Positions 18,052 to 26,047 of a stretch of 36,322 nucleotides of DNA are shown piece by piece; position 1 is the first letter of the stretch; each line of letters begins with the position of its first letter. Origin of the DNA: Nocardioides sp. (GTDB lineage: Bacteria > Actinomycetota > Actinomycetes > Propionibacteriales > Nocardioidaceae); the NCBI RefSeq assembly GCF_016462705.1, contig NZ_JAEMSS010000020.1:1-36322 (forward strand), in the 5' to 3' direction. The position numbers and the translations under genes were made by a program. The notes under the pieces were generated by a model that worked only from the letters and a program-made list of their open reading frames with translations, made no database searches and was not told the origin of the DNA.

Positions 18052-18459
18052 GTGAGCACGCAGGACGCGATGGCGGAGCGCTACGGCGCACCGTCGCCCG
18101 CTCGGCGACGCGCGCTCGTCATCGCAACCGTCGGGATCGCCCTGGTGTTCCTCGGGTGGCTGGCGTGGACCGTGGCTGGTCACACCCAGACCGAGGTGAC
18201 CTCGGAGATGGAGGGGTTCTCGGTCATCGACGACTCCACGGTCTCGGTGGTGCTGGTCGTCAGCCTCGACGAGGAGGCGGAGGGCGCGAGCTGCCGGCTG
18301 CGCGCGTTCGCGGAGGACCACACCACGGTCGGGGAGCTCGCCTTCGCACCGGACCCGGGCGCCGGCCGGCGCAACGTGGTCGAGATCCGCACCGACCGTC
18401 GTGCGACCGCCGTGGAGTCCCTGGGCTGCACCACCGACGGCCAGAAGCAGCCTCGATAA
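18052..18459 (+). CDS. DUF4307 family membrane protein
   Basis: The 135-residue protein has a short cytoplasmic N-terminus with AERYGAP, one transmembrane helix (about residues 24-44) and an extracytoplasmic beta-rich domain with two cysteines (SCRLRAF and LGCTT). This fits actinobacterial DUF4307 proteins, whose member in M. tuberculosis (Rv1081c) sits between mca and greA as here. The function is unknown. It starts at GTG 18052 after a poor ribosome-binding site. It is followed by greA after 158 bp. Confidence 0.83.
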   Translation: MSTQDAMAERYGAPSPARRRALVIATVGIALVFLGWLAWTVAGHTQTEVTSEMEGFSVIDDSTVSVVLVVSLDEEAEGASCRLRAFAEDHTTVGELAFAPDPGAGRRNVVEIRTDRRATAVESLGCTTDGQKQPR

Positions 18460-18483
18460 CGGGCCGATTCTCGGCGTCCTTGT

Positions 18484-18489
18484 TACAGT
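18484..18489 (+). promoter_or_regulatory. Possible -10 box of greA promoter
   Basis: TACAGT within CTTGTTACAGTTGCCG fits TAnnnT; no convincing -35 was seen. It would give a leader of about 120 bases containing a short GCCGG/CCGGC hairpin (18507-18527) before a clear AGGAG ribosome-binding site at greA. Confidence 0.35.
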
Positions 18490-18617
18490 TGCCGTTCTGA
18501 CGTCCTGCCGGCCGTCATCTGACCGGCCCGCAGCGCCGACCGGCGTCGAGTCCGACCGACCACGACCCGACAACGACGCAGTCGACCATCATCGAGTGAC
18601 ATCTCAGGAGTACCCCC

Positions 18618-19115
18618 ATGACTCAGTCCACCGACCAGGGCACGATCTGGCTCACCCAGGAGGCGCACGACAAGCTGACCGCCGAGCTGGAGGACCTCAA
18701 GGGACCGCGGCGGCAGGAGATCATCGAGCGCATCAGCGCGGCGCGCGACGAGGGCGACCTCAAGGAGAACGGCGGCTACCACGCGGCCAAGGACGAGCAG
18801 GGCAAGCAGGAGGCCCGCATCCGGCAGCTCGAGGAGATGCTCCGGCGCGCCGAGGTCGGCGAGACCCCGCCCGACGACGGCGTGGTCGAGCAGGGCATGA
18901 AGGTCACCATCCGGTTCGTGGACTTCGACGACGAGGAGACCTTCCTCTTCGGTGCCCGCGAGATGGAGGAGGAGGGCCTGACCGTCTACTCCCCGCAGTC
19001 CGCCCTCGGCTCGGCCATCAACGGCAAGAAGCGCGGCGAGACGGTGAGCTACACCGCTCCCAACGGCAAGGACGTCAAGGTCGAGATCGTCGACGCGGTG
19101 CCGTTCACCGGATAG
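18618..19115 (+). CDS. greA: Transcription elongation factor GreA
   Basis: The 165-residue protein has the GreA/GreB layout: an N-terminal antiparallel coiled coil (TQEAHDKLTAELEDLKG to about residue 80) with the acidic tip ARDEGDLKENGGYHAAKDEQ, and a C-terminal FKBP-like domain ending SPQSALGSAINGKKRGETV and YTAPNGKDVKVEI. It enters the RNA polymerase secondary channel and stimulates cleavage of backtracked transcripts. AGGAG lies seven bases before ATG. It is convergent with ilvA with no bases between the two stop codons. The mca/DUF4307/greA order matches M. tuberculosis Rv1082-Rv1080c. Confidence 0.95.
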   Translation: MTQSTDQGTIWLTQEAHDKLTAELEDLKGPRRQEIIERISAARDEGDLKENGGYHAAKDEQGKQEARIRQLEEMLRRAEVGETPPDDGVVEQGMKVTIRFVDFDDEETFLFGAREMEEEGLTVYSPQSALGSAINGKKRGETVSYTAPNGKDVKVEIVDAVPFTG

Positions 19116-20342
19116 TCACTCCAGCACCCGGTAACCGCGCTCCCGCAGCCGGCCCATCAGCTGCTCCGAGTGCTGGGCGCCCCTGGTCTCGAGCTGGAGG
19201 TGCACCTCGACCTCGTCGAGGTGCAGCCGCGGCGAGATCCGTTCGTGCACGACCTCGAGCACGTTGGCGCCCACGGCGCTGATCTCAGTGAGCAGCGTGG
19301 CCAGGCCGCCCGGGGTGTCGGGGATGTTGACCCGCAGGTTGAGGTAGCGCCCAGCGGCGGCCATGCCGTGCCGGATCACCTTGCCGAGCAGCAGCGGGTC
19401 GATGTTGCCGCCGGACAGCACCGCGACGGTCGGCGTGCCGAAGTGCTGCGGCTGGTCCAGGATCGCCGCGACCGCGGCCGCGCCGGCCGGCTCGACGACG
19501 AGCTTGGCGCGCTCCGCCAGCGCCAGGACGGCCCTCGCCAGCGAGTCCTCGGAGACGGTGAGCATCTCGTCGACGTGGTCGCGGACGGCGGCGAAGGTCA
19601 GGTCGCCCGGCAGCCCCACCGCGATGCCGTCGGCCATCGTCTTCATCGACGACAGCGGCTCCGGGTGCCCGGCCGCCAGCGAGGCCGGGTACGCCGCCGC
19701 GCCCGTGGCCTGTACCCCCACGACCCGGACCTCGGGCCGTAGCGCCTTGACCGCGATCGCGACACCCGAGAGCAGGCCGCCACCTCCGCACGGCACGATC
19801 ACTGTCGCGACGTCGGGGGCCTGCTCCAGCACCTCGAGCCCGAGGGTGCCCTGGCCGCTGATGATGTCGACGTGGTCGAACGGGTGGATCAGCACCGCCC
19901 CGGTCTCGTCCGCGAAGCGGCGCGCCGCGACCAGCGACTCCTCGAGCACCTTGCCCTCGAAGACGAGGTCGGCGCCGTACGCGCGGGTCGCCCGCTCCTT
20001 GGGGATGGGCGCCCCCTCGGGCATGAACACCGTCGACTTGATGCCCAGCAGCTGGGCGGCGAGCGCGACCCCCTGGGCGTGGTTGCCCGCGGACGCCGCG
20101 ACCACGCCCCGGGCCCGCTCCTCCGGCGAGAGGCGCGCGATCCGGGTGTAGGCGCCGCGGGACTTGAACGAGCCGGTGCGCTGCAGGTTCTCCGCCTTGA
20201 GCGAGACCGGTCCGCCGACCAGGGCCGACAGCCACCGGGACTGCTCCATCGGCGTCTCGATGGCGACGCCCCGGATCAGCTCGCGGGCGGCCTCGATGTC
20301 CGCCAGGGTGACCGGGCAGCCCGCGGGCGAGGTGTCAGCCAC
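19116..20342 (-). CDS. ilvA: Threonine ammonia-lyase (threonine dehydratase) with C-terminal ACT domain
   Basis: This 408-residue PLP enzyme has the Schiff-base Lys60 in RTGSFKSRGAY, SAGNHAQGVA, the phosphate-binding glycine loop CGGGGLLSG and a late SGGNID. Residues 335-408 form an ACT-like regulatory domain (NIPDTPGGLATLLTEISAVGANV). It deaminates threonine (and serine) to 2-oxobutyrate and ammonia, the entry to isoleucine synthesis or to propionyl-CoA. One ACT-like domain and about 400 residues fit the shorter IlvA/TdcB-with-ACT group. GTG 20342 overlaps the transporter stop by eight bases, so it is last in the metB-led run. Confidence 0.94.
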   Translation of the reverse strand: MADTSPAGCPVTLADIEAARELIRGVAIETPMEQSRWLSALVGGPVSLKAENLQRTGSFKSRGAYTRIARLSPEERARGVVAASAGNHAQGVALAAQLLGIKSTVFMPEGAPIPKERATRAYGADLVFEGKVLEESLVAARRFADETGAVLIHPFDHVDIISGQGTLGLEVLEQAPDVATVIVPCGGGGLLSGVAIAVKALRPEVRVVGVQATGAAAYPASLAAGHPEPLSSMKTMADGIAVGLPGDLTFAAVRDHVDEMLTVSEDSLARAVLALAERAKLVVEPAGAAAVAAILDQPQHFGTPTVAVLSGGNIDPLLLGKVIRHGMAAAGRYLNLRVNIPDTPGGLATLLTEISAVGANVLEVVHERISPRLHLDEVEVHLQLETRGAQHSEQLMGRLRERGYRVLE

Positions 20343-21666
20343 CTACCGCTCCGTCGTCGGGACCGGCGGGCTTGACCGGGACGTCTTCCAGGGCGGATGT
20401 GTCCCCCGTCTCGACGTAGTCCTCCGCCAGCTCCTCGACCGGGTCGTCCCCGGGATCGGTGTAGCCGGCGAGGTGCTGGACGACGGCGTTGGCCGCGGCC
20501 GCGAGCGGCACCGCGACCAGGGCGCCCGCCACGCCCGCGGTCAGGACGCCCGCGCCGATGGCGAGGATCACCGCGAGCGGGTGCACGGAGACCCAGCGGC
20601 CCATGAGGAACGGCTGCAGGATGTGGCCCTCGAGCTGCTGGACCCCGATCACGATGGCCAGCATGATCAGCGCCTTGACCGGCCCCTGGTCCACGAGGGC
20701 CACCAGGATGGCCACGGACCCCGCGATGGTGGCTCCGATGATCGGCACGAACGCGCCGAGGAACACCAGCACGCCGATCGCCAGCGAGAACGGCACCCCG
20801 ATGATCGCCGCCCCTGCACCGATCAGGATGCCGTCCACCGCGGCCACGATGACGGTGGCCCGGACGAACTGGGTGAGCGAGATCCAGGCGACCCGGCCGG
20901 AGCTGTCGACCCGCTCCCGGGCCGCGCGGGGCGACAGCCGGACCACCCACGCCCAGATGCGGTCGCCGTCGGCGAGGAAGAAGTAGGTCGAGAACAGCAC
21001 GATGAAGAAGCCGGCCAGGACATGGGTGACGGCCGTACCGACCTCGGTGACCCGGGTGAGGACGCCGCCCTCCTGCGACTGCTCGCTGATCGCGTCCTGC
21101 ACGCTCTTGATGTAGTCGTTGATCTGCGAGTCGCTGGCGTTGAGCGGGCCGTCCTTGAGCCAGTCCTTGATCTCCTGCAGCCCGGCCACGGTCTGGTCGG
21201 CGAGGTCGGTGGCACCTTCGGCGACCTGCTGGCCGGCGAAGGTCAGCAGGGACGCGACGCCGGCGATGGTGGTCAGCACGACGAGGATCGACGCCACGCT
21301 CCGGCGTACGCCGATCCTGGTCAGCCACTCCACGAGCGGCACGACCAGCGCAGTGACGAGCAGCGCCACCACCACCGGGATCACGATGACCGCCAGGAAG
21401 GCGATCAGCCAGCCCAGCACCGCCACGGCCGCGGCGATCACCAGGAGCCGCCACGACCACGAGGCCGCGAGCTCCACCCCGTGGGGCACGTTGCCCTGCG
21501 GGTGCGGTGGCGGGGCCGGCGGTGGCGGCGGGTGCCGCTCGGCGGAGCGCATCGCGTTCCACTGCTGCGCCAGCCGGGAGGCGACGCCCAGGTGAGGGGG
21601 CTCGTCGGGCACCTCGCCGGAGACCTCGCCGGAAACCCCGTCGCGCTCCTGTCCCGACTTCACCAC
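20335..21666 (-). CDS. AI-2E family transporter (PerM/YdiK-like)
   Basis: The 443-residue protein has a soluble, proline-rich N-terminus (a run of P/A residues near 47-54) followed by about eight membrane helices in the AI-2E/UPF0118 pattern. These include a pair of N-terminal helices, a long extracytoplasmic segment rich in Asp/Gln (residues about 150-195), the FFIVLFSTYFFLADGDR segment, and GAFVPIIGATIAG and GHILQPFLMGR near the end. Family members export autoinducer-2, ions or other solutes; AI-2 transport is not implied. GTG 21666 or GTG 21663 may be the start; the second gives a GTGA overlap with glmL. An acidic C-terminal tail follows. Confidence 0.87.
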   Translation of the reverse strand: MVKSGQERDGVSGEVSGEVPDEPPHLGVASRLAQQWNAMRSAERHPPPPPAPPPHPQGNVPHGVELAASWSWRLLVIAAAVAVLGWLIAFLAVIVIPVVVALLVTALVVPLVEWLTRIGVRRSVASILVVLTTIAGVASLLTFAGQQVAEGATDLADQTVAGLQEIKDWLKDGPLNASDSQINDYIKSVQDAISEQSQEGGVLTRVTEVGTAVTHVLAGFFIVLFSTYFFLADGDRIWAWVVRLSPRAARERVDSSGRVAWISLTQFVRATVIVAAVDGILIGAGAAIIGVPFSLAIGVLVFLGAFVPIIGATIAGSVAILVALVDQGPVKALIMLAIVIGVQQLEGHILQPFLMGRWVSVHPLAVILAIGAGVLTAGVAGALVAVPLAAAANAVVQHLAGYTDPGDDPVEELAEDYVETGDTSALEDVPVKPAGPDDGAVGG

Positions 21667-23069
21667 GCGGGCAATCTATCCACCAATGACATGGCCAGCC
21701 GGTACCCCGCGTCGGGGTGCTCGGCGGCGAGCAGCCCGGCGGCCGCCAGGACGTAGTCGTGGTCGACCGCCAGCCGAGCGCGCTCGGGGAGCTGCCAGCC
21801 CTCGCCGGCGTCCGCACGCCCCGGGCCGACACTGGGTCCGAGCACCCGCTCGGTGACCCCCGGACGACCGTGCCGGAGGACGCCGCCCGACCCGACGACC
21901 AGCCCGACCCGGCGCAGGTCGGTGCCGGTGCGCTCCACGACCCGGCCCTCGGGGCTTACGACGACGCGGGACCGGCCCGCGTGCCGACGCAGCGCCAGCC
22001 CCACCGCGGCTCGGGCGATCGCCTCGTCGATGTCCTGCTCGGTCTCGGTGACCGGCAGGAAGCCGGGGTCGGCCCGGCGTGCGGCCGCGGCGTCGGCGAG
22101 GCCGCTGAGCTCCGCCGCCTCGACGGTCGAGACCGCTGACCAGCGCATGCCGAGGTCGCCCTCGACGGTTCGCGTCACCGGGCTGCCGGCGACCACCTCC
22201 CGAGCCAGTCCCTCGGCGTCGACGGACCCGTCCTCGGGGTCGATCTCCACCACGGAGTGGACGTCCGTGGTGGCGCCTCCGACGTCGACGACCACGACGT
22301 CGCCGATGCCAGGTCTCGACTCGTCGAGCCCCCGGGCGAGCAGCTCGACCCCGGTCAGGACGACGTCGGGCGTCGCGCCCCTCACCATCGCGGTGAAGTC
22401 GGCTCGGGCGCTGAGGTGCTTGCCCCCGATGACGTGGGACAGGAAGACCTCGCGGACCGCCCGGCGCGCGGAGCCGGGCGCGAGGACCCCGATCCGGGGC
22501 ACCACGTTGTCGGCGACCACGTGGGGGATGCCGGCGAGCGCGCGCTCGACGTCCGCGCGGGCGTCCACGTTGCCGGCCACCACGACCGGTCCGCGCCACC
22601 CGCTGGCGGCCAGGCCCCGGGCCGCGTCGACGATCACCTCGGTGTTGCCGCCGTCGGTGCCACCGGTCAGCAGGATCACATCCGCGCCCGCGCCGGACGC
22701 CGGTCGAGGTGCGAGCGCAGCCAGCCTCGAGACCTCGGTCGCCCGACCGCCGAAGGCGACCACGTCGACCACCTTGCCGCCACTGGACAGGGCCACCCGC
22801 CGGCCGGCCTCGGCGGTGACGAGCGCCTCGGCGCCGACGACGGCGATCCGCAGCCCGCCCCCGGCGCTCGAGCACGCCAGCACCTCGGCCGCGGTCGCGC
22901 GAGGGTCCCGCTCGGCGAGGACGGCCAGGCAGGCGTCGTACCCGTCGAGGACGTCGGTCTCGATCGTGGTGCGATGCTCGGCGGCCGCTACGATGCGGCC
23001 CGCGGCCAGGTCGACCAGCGAGGCCTTGGTGAAGGTCGAGCCGAAGTCGACGCAGACGACCGCGCTCAC
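21660..23069 (-). CDS. Glutamate mutase L (GlmL/MutL) family ASKHA protein
   Basis: The 469-residue protein has actin/hexokinase-type nucleotide-binding loops: VDFGSTFTKASLVDL at the N-terminus and VVVDVGGATTDVHSV mid-chain, plus ILLTGGTDGGNTEVI and a C-terminal LVVGSGGVLRHG. These match the GlmL/MutL family found in glutamate mutase gene clusters and thought to act as chaperone or reactivator of the coenzyme-B12 mutase. Neither mutase subunit (GlmS, GlmE) is in the window, so the partner is elsewhere or different. GTG 23069 overlaps the DUF202 stop by four bases and the end overlaps the transporter start. Confidence 0.85.
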   Translation of the reverse strand: MSAVVCVDFGSTFTKASLVDLAAGRIVAAAEHRTTIETDVLDGYDACLAVLAERDPRATAAEVLACSSAGGGLRIAVVGAEALVTAEAGRRVALSSGGKVVDVVAFGGRATEVSRLAALAPRPASGAGADVILLTGGTDGGNTEVIVDAARGLAASGWRGPVVVAGNVDARADVERALAGIPHVVADNVVPRIGVLAPGSARRAVREVFLSHVIGGKHLSARADFTAMVRGATPDVVLTGVELLARGLDESRPGIGDVVVVDVGGATTDVHSVVEIDPEDGSVDAEGLAREVVAGSPVTRTVEGDLGMRWSAVSTVEAAELSGLADAAAARRADPGFLPVTETEQDIDEAIARAAVGLALRRHAGRSRVVVSPEGRVVERTGTDLRRVGLVVGSGGVLRHGRPGVTERVLGPSVGPGRADAGEGWQLPERARLAVDHDYVLAAAGLLAAEHPDAGYRLAMSLVDRLPAW

Positions 23070-23407
23070 CCGAAGGTCGCCACCACGGACGCGGCGGCCG
23101 CGACGAGGCACACGATCACGGCCGCGGCGAGCACGTGCAACGCCGGGTTCGCCGGCAGCGGTTCGCCGGACCGGATGGCGGCCTCGGCATCGCGGAACCG
23201 GAGGTATCCGCCGATCGCGGCGACGCCACCGGTGCCGACGAGCAGGGCGGCGAGGAGCCGGGATCCCCAGTCACCCTCCAGGAGGTGTGCGACCGCGAGC
23301 CCGGCCGCGACCAGGCCCACGGCCGTCCGCTCGTAGGCCAGGAAGGTGCGCTCGTTGGCGAGGGTGAAGCGGTAGTCCGGCTCGACCGGACCCTCAGCCG
23401 AGGGCAC
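23066..23407 (-). CDS. YidH family DUF202 membrane protein
   Basis: The 113-residue protein shows the DUF202 signature RFTLANERTFLAYERTAVGLVAAG followed by three hydrophobic segments in all (about residues 25-45, 50-66 and 90-112), with a short charged loop RFRDAEAAIRSG between the last two. The function is unknown. The GTG start lies 14 bases inside the metB end, and its stop overlaps glmL, so expression should be coupled to metB. Confidence 0.86.
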   Translation of the reverse strand: MPSAEGPVEPDYRFTLANERTFLAYERTAVGLVAAGLAVAHLLEGDWGSRLLAALLVGTGGVAAIGGYLRFRDAEAAIRSGEPLPANPALHVLAAAVIVCLVAAAASVVATFG

Positions 23408-24551
23408 GGTCCAGGTCCGTGATCAGGTCCTCGACCGTCTCGATGCCCACGCTGAGCCGGACCAGGTCCGCGGGGACCTCGAGCTCGGTGCCGGCCACGC
23501 TGGCGTGCGTCATCCGCCCGGGGTGCTCGATCAGCGACTCGATACCGCCCAGCGACTCCGCGAGCGTGAAGACCTCGGCGCGGTCGCACACCTCGAGGGC
23601 GTGCTCCTCGCCGCCCCGCACGCGGAAGCTGACCATCCCGCCGAACCGCGCCATCTGCTTCGCCGCGACCTCGTGACCGGGGTGGCCCGCGAGGCCGGGG
23701 TAGTAGACGTGCTCGACCCGGTCGTCGGCGTCGAGGAACGCGACGATCCTCTCGGCGTTGTCGCAGTGGCGGTCCATCCGGACCGCGAGGGTCTTGAGAC
23801 CCCGCAGGGTCAGCCAGGCGTCGAACGGGCCGGCGACGGCCCCCATCGCGTTCTGGTGGTAGCCGACCTTGTCGGCGAGGTCGAGGTCGCGCACGACGAC
23901 CGCGCCGCCGACGACGTCGCTGTGGCCACCGGCGTACTTGGTGGTCGAGTGGATGACGACGTCCGCGCCGAGCGTCAGCGGCCGCTGCAGGTAGGGCGTG
24001 GCGAAGGTGTTGTCGACGACGAGCAGGGCGCCGGCCTCGTGGGCGACGCTGGCGAGCGCCTCGATGTCGGCGATGCCGAGCAGCGGGTTGGTGGGGGTCT
24101 CGACCCAGACCATCCTCGTCTCCGGGCGGATCGCGGCGCGGACCGCGTCGAGGTCGCTGAGCGCGGCCGGGGTGTTGGCCAGGCCCCAGCGCTGCTCGAC
24201 CTTGTCGAAGAGCCGGTGCGTGCCGCCGTACGCGTCGTTCGGAAGCACCACGTGGTCGCCGGGGTCGAGGAGCCCGCGGACGACCGTGTCCTCGGCGGCG
24301 AGGCCCGACGCGAACGCGAAGCCGCGCTCGCCCTCCTCCAGGGCCGCGATGTTGCCCTCGAGCGCGGTGCGGGTGGGGTTGCCCGAGCGGCTGTACTCGT
24401 AGCCGCCGCGCAGGCCGCCGACGCCGTCCTGCTTGTAGGTGGAGGTCGCGTAGATCGGCGGGATGACCGCCCCTGTCATGGCGTCCGGCTCGTAGCCCGC
24501 ATGGATGGCGCGGGTCTCGAAGCCGGCCTTGCTTCGGTGCTCTTGGCTCAC
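23394..24551 (-). CDS. metB: Cystathionine gamma-synthase / gamma-lyase
   Basis: This 385-residue Cys/Met-metabolism PLP enzyme has YEYSRSGNPTR, FASGLAAED, the PLP-site Asp in VVDNTFATPYLQ and the Schiff-base Lys205 in HSTTKYAGGHSDV, with the C-terminal SLGGIESLIEHP typical of the family. It either condenses O-acyl-homoserine with cysteine to cystathionine or splits cystathionine to cysteine and 2-oxobutyrate; sequence alone does not separate them. The M. tuberculosis positional counterpart is Rv1079 (metB). GTG 24551 has TACTCT six bases upstream, so the message appears leaderless. It leads a five-gene overlapping run. Confidence 0.92.
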   Translation of the reverse strand: MSQEHRSKAGFETRAIHAGYEPDAMTGAVIPPIYATSTYKQDGVGGLRGGYEYSRSGNPTRTALEGNIAALEEGERGFAFASGLAAEDTVVRGLLDPGDHVVLPNDAYGGTHRLFDKVEQRWGLANTPAALSDLDAVRAAIRPETRMVWVETPTNPLLGIADIEALASVAHEAGALLVVDNTFATPYLQRPLTLGADVVIHSTTKYAGGHSDVVGGAVVVRDLDLADKVGYHQNAMGAVAGPFDAWLTLRGLKTLAVRMDRHCDNAERIVAFLDADDRVEHVYYPGLAGHPGHEVAAKQMARFGGMVSFRVRGGEEHALEVCDRAEVFTLAESLGGIESLIEHPGRMTHASVAGTELEVPADLVRLSVGIETVEDLITDLDRALG

Positions 24552-24557
24552 CCGGTG

Positions 24558-24563
24558 AGAGTA
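24558..24563 (-). promoter_or_regulatory. -10 box of leaderless metB promoter
   Basis: TACTCT on the minus strand lies six bases before GTG 24551. Only 20 bases separate this start from ATG 24572 of the divergent YhhN gene, so the promoters must overlap. Confidence 0.5.
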
Positions 24564-24571
24564 TCCAGCGC

Positions 24572-25240
24572 ATGACCCCGCGGCGCCGCTGGCTGACGGC
24601 GGCGTACGCCGCGCTCTCCGTCGCGGACACCGCACTCGTCGGGGTCGGTCCGCGCGGGCGCCGTCTCCACCACGTCGTCAAGCCGTTGCTGATGCCCGTC
24701 CTGGCCGCCGGCCTCGCGGGCGACACCCCACCCGGACCGGTCGTCCGCCGGGTGCTCGCGGCCCAGGGGCTGTCCTGGGGCGGGGACGTCGCCCTGATGG
24801 GGAGGAGCGAGTCGCGGTTCCTGGCCGGGGTCGCGTCGTTCCTCGGGGCGCACGTGGCGTACGTCGCCGCGTTCCGCGCCCTGGGCTCCGGCTCGCCCAC
24901 CGCGAGCGCTGCCGGGCGTGGGGTGCTGGCCCTGGCCTCGGTCGCGGTGCCGGCCAACGCCGTGCTCGCGGGACGGCGGGACGCACGCTTCGGGGTGCCG
25001 GTCGGGGCCTACGGCCTGGTGCTGGCGGCGATGGCGGCCAGCGCCGCGGCCCTGCCGGAGTCGCCGGAGCGGACCCGGGTCCGGGCCGGCGCCGCCCTGT
25101 TCCTGACGTCCGACTCGCTGCTCGGCGTCCAGCTGTTCCTGCGCGACGAGCCGCACCCCGCCCTGGAGTCGGCGGTGATGGCGACCTACACCGCCGCCCA
25201 GTGGCTGATCAGCGACGGGGTCAGCCGCTCGGTCGGCTGA
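24572..25240 (+). CDS. YhhN/TMEM86 family membrane protein (lysoplasmalogenase-like)
   Basis: The 222-residue protein has about seven or eight hydrophobic segments and the YhhN-family features KPLLMPVLAAGL, LSWGGDVALMG (with the conserved Asp) and LFLTSDSLLGVQLFL near the end. Mammalian TMEM86B hydrolyses lysoplasmalogen; bacterial members are annotated by similarity, and activity is shown only for a few. The start is 20 bp from metB on the other strand, so the divergent promoters overlap. A hairpin follows the stop. Confidence 0.84.
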   Translation: MTPRRRWLTAAYAALSVADTALVGVGPRGRRLHHVVKPLLMPVLAAGLAGDTPPGPVVRRVLAAQGLSWGGDVALMGRSESRFLAGVASFLGAHVAYVAAFRALGSGSPTASAAGRGVLALASVAVPANAVLAGRRDARFGVPVGAYGLVLAAMAASAAALPESPERTRVRAGAALFLTSDSLLGVQLFLRDEPHPALESAVMATYTAAQWLISDGVSRSVG

Positions 25241-25241
25241 T

Positions 25242-25258
25242 CCTGGGCCGGTCCCAGG
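25242..25258 (+). terminator. Short hairpin after YhhN gene, possible terminator
   Basis: CCTGGG, loop CCGGT, CCCAGG starts one base after the stop. The stem is only 6 bp and lacks a T-tract. Confidence 0.45.
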
Positions 25259-25319
25259 GCTGAGCCTGTGAGTCTGCTGAGGACGGGAACGACCGAGACA
25301 GCCGCGCTGTTGCAGACTG

Positions 25320-25336
25320 TGCCCAGCACGTGGGCA
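25320..25336. promoter_or_regulatory. Perfect inverted repeat upstream of msrA
   Basis: TGCCCA-GCACG-TGGGCA, centred 30 bases before the msrA start. It may be an operator or an early mRNA hairpin. Confidence 0.35.
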
Positions 25337-25357
25337 GACAAGACCCTAGGAGCGCGA

Positions 25358-26008
25358 ATGAGCATGTTCTCCCGCCGCAACGCCGCCCTCGTCGAGCCCG
25401 AGCAGACCCTGCCCGGCCGCACCGAGCGCCCCTTCGCCGTCGCCGACAGGCACAAGATCCTGGACGCGCCCGTCATCACCGACGAGGCGCCCGCCGGCCT
25501 GGAGGTCGCGATCTTCGGCCTGGGCTGCTTCTGGGGGGCCGAGGAGATCTACTGGCAGGTCCCCGGCGTCTGGTCGACGTCGGTCGGCTACGCGGGCGGC
25601 ACGACCCCCAACCCGACGTACGACGAGGTCTGCAGCGGCCGCACCAACCACACCGAGGCCGTGCGGGTCGTCTTCGACCCCAGCGTCGTGTCCTACGCAG
25701 ACCTGGTGAAGACGTTCTTCGAGGTGCACGACCCGACCCAGGGCTTCCGCCAGGGCAACGACGTCGGCACCCAGTACCGCTCCGCGATCTACTACACGAC
25801 CCCCGAGCAGGAGCAGACCGCCCGTGAGCTGACCGCGGTCTACGGCGCCGAGCTCGAGCGCCGCCGGCTGGGCTCGGTCACGACCGAGATCCGGCCGGCC
25901 AGCGAGACGCCGTACTACTACGCGGAGGACGCTCACCAGCAGTACCTCGCCAAGAACCCGTTCGGCTACCGCTGCCACGCCAACACGGGTGTGAAGTTCC
26001 CGGCCTGA
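25358..26008 (+). CDS. msrA: Peptide-methionine (S)-S-oxide reductase MsrA
   Basis: The 216-residue protein has the MsrA active-site motif GCFWGAEE with catalytic Cys57 (LGLGCFWG region), VGYAGG, TNHTEAV, EVHDPTQ, NDVGTQYRS and a C-terminal YLAKNPFGYRCH. It reduces the S epimer of methionine sulfoxide in proteins and free methionine in the cytoplasm. Length and the about 50-residue N-terminal extension match E. coli-type MsrA. ATG 25358 follows a GGAG ribosome-binding site by six bases; an in-frame GTG lies 90 bases further upstream but lacks homology. It sits 39 bp before the first RTX-like gene, with that gene's own promoter between. Confidence 0.95.
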   Translation: MSMFSRRNAALVEPEQTLPGRTERPFAVADRHKILDAPVITDEAPAGLEVAIFGLGCFWGAEEIYWQVPGVWSTSVGYAGGTTPNPTYDEVCSGRTNHTEAVRVVFDPSVVSYADLVKTFFEVHDPTQGFRQGNDVGTQYRSAIYYTTPEQEQTARELTAVYGAELERRRLGSVTTEIRPASETPYYYAEDAHQQYLAKNPFGYRCHANTGVKFPA

Positions 26009-26013
26009 CCAGC

Positions 26014-26039
26014 GAACCGATTCCGTCACGGGCGCATCA
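26014..26039 (+). promoter_or_regulatory. ECF-sigma-like promoter of RTX-like gene 1
   Basis: GAACC (26014-26018), 15 bases, GCATCA (26034-26039), then 8 bases to GTG 26048. The same boxes and exact distances precede the two paralogues at 30958 and 35992. The GAACC element resembles ECF-type -35 boxes. Confidence 0.6.
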
Positions 26040-26047
26040 CACCTGAC

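Noticed and set aside
20335..21666. Quorum-sensing AI-2 exporter.
   Set aside because: The family name is historical; no luxS or AI-2 uptake genes are present, and members transport other solutes.
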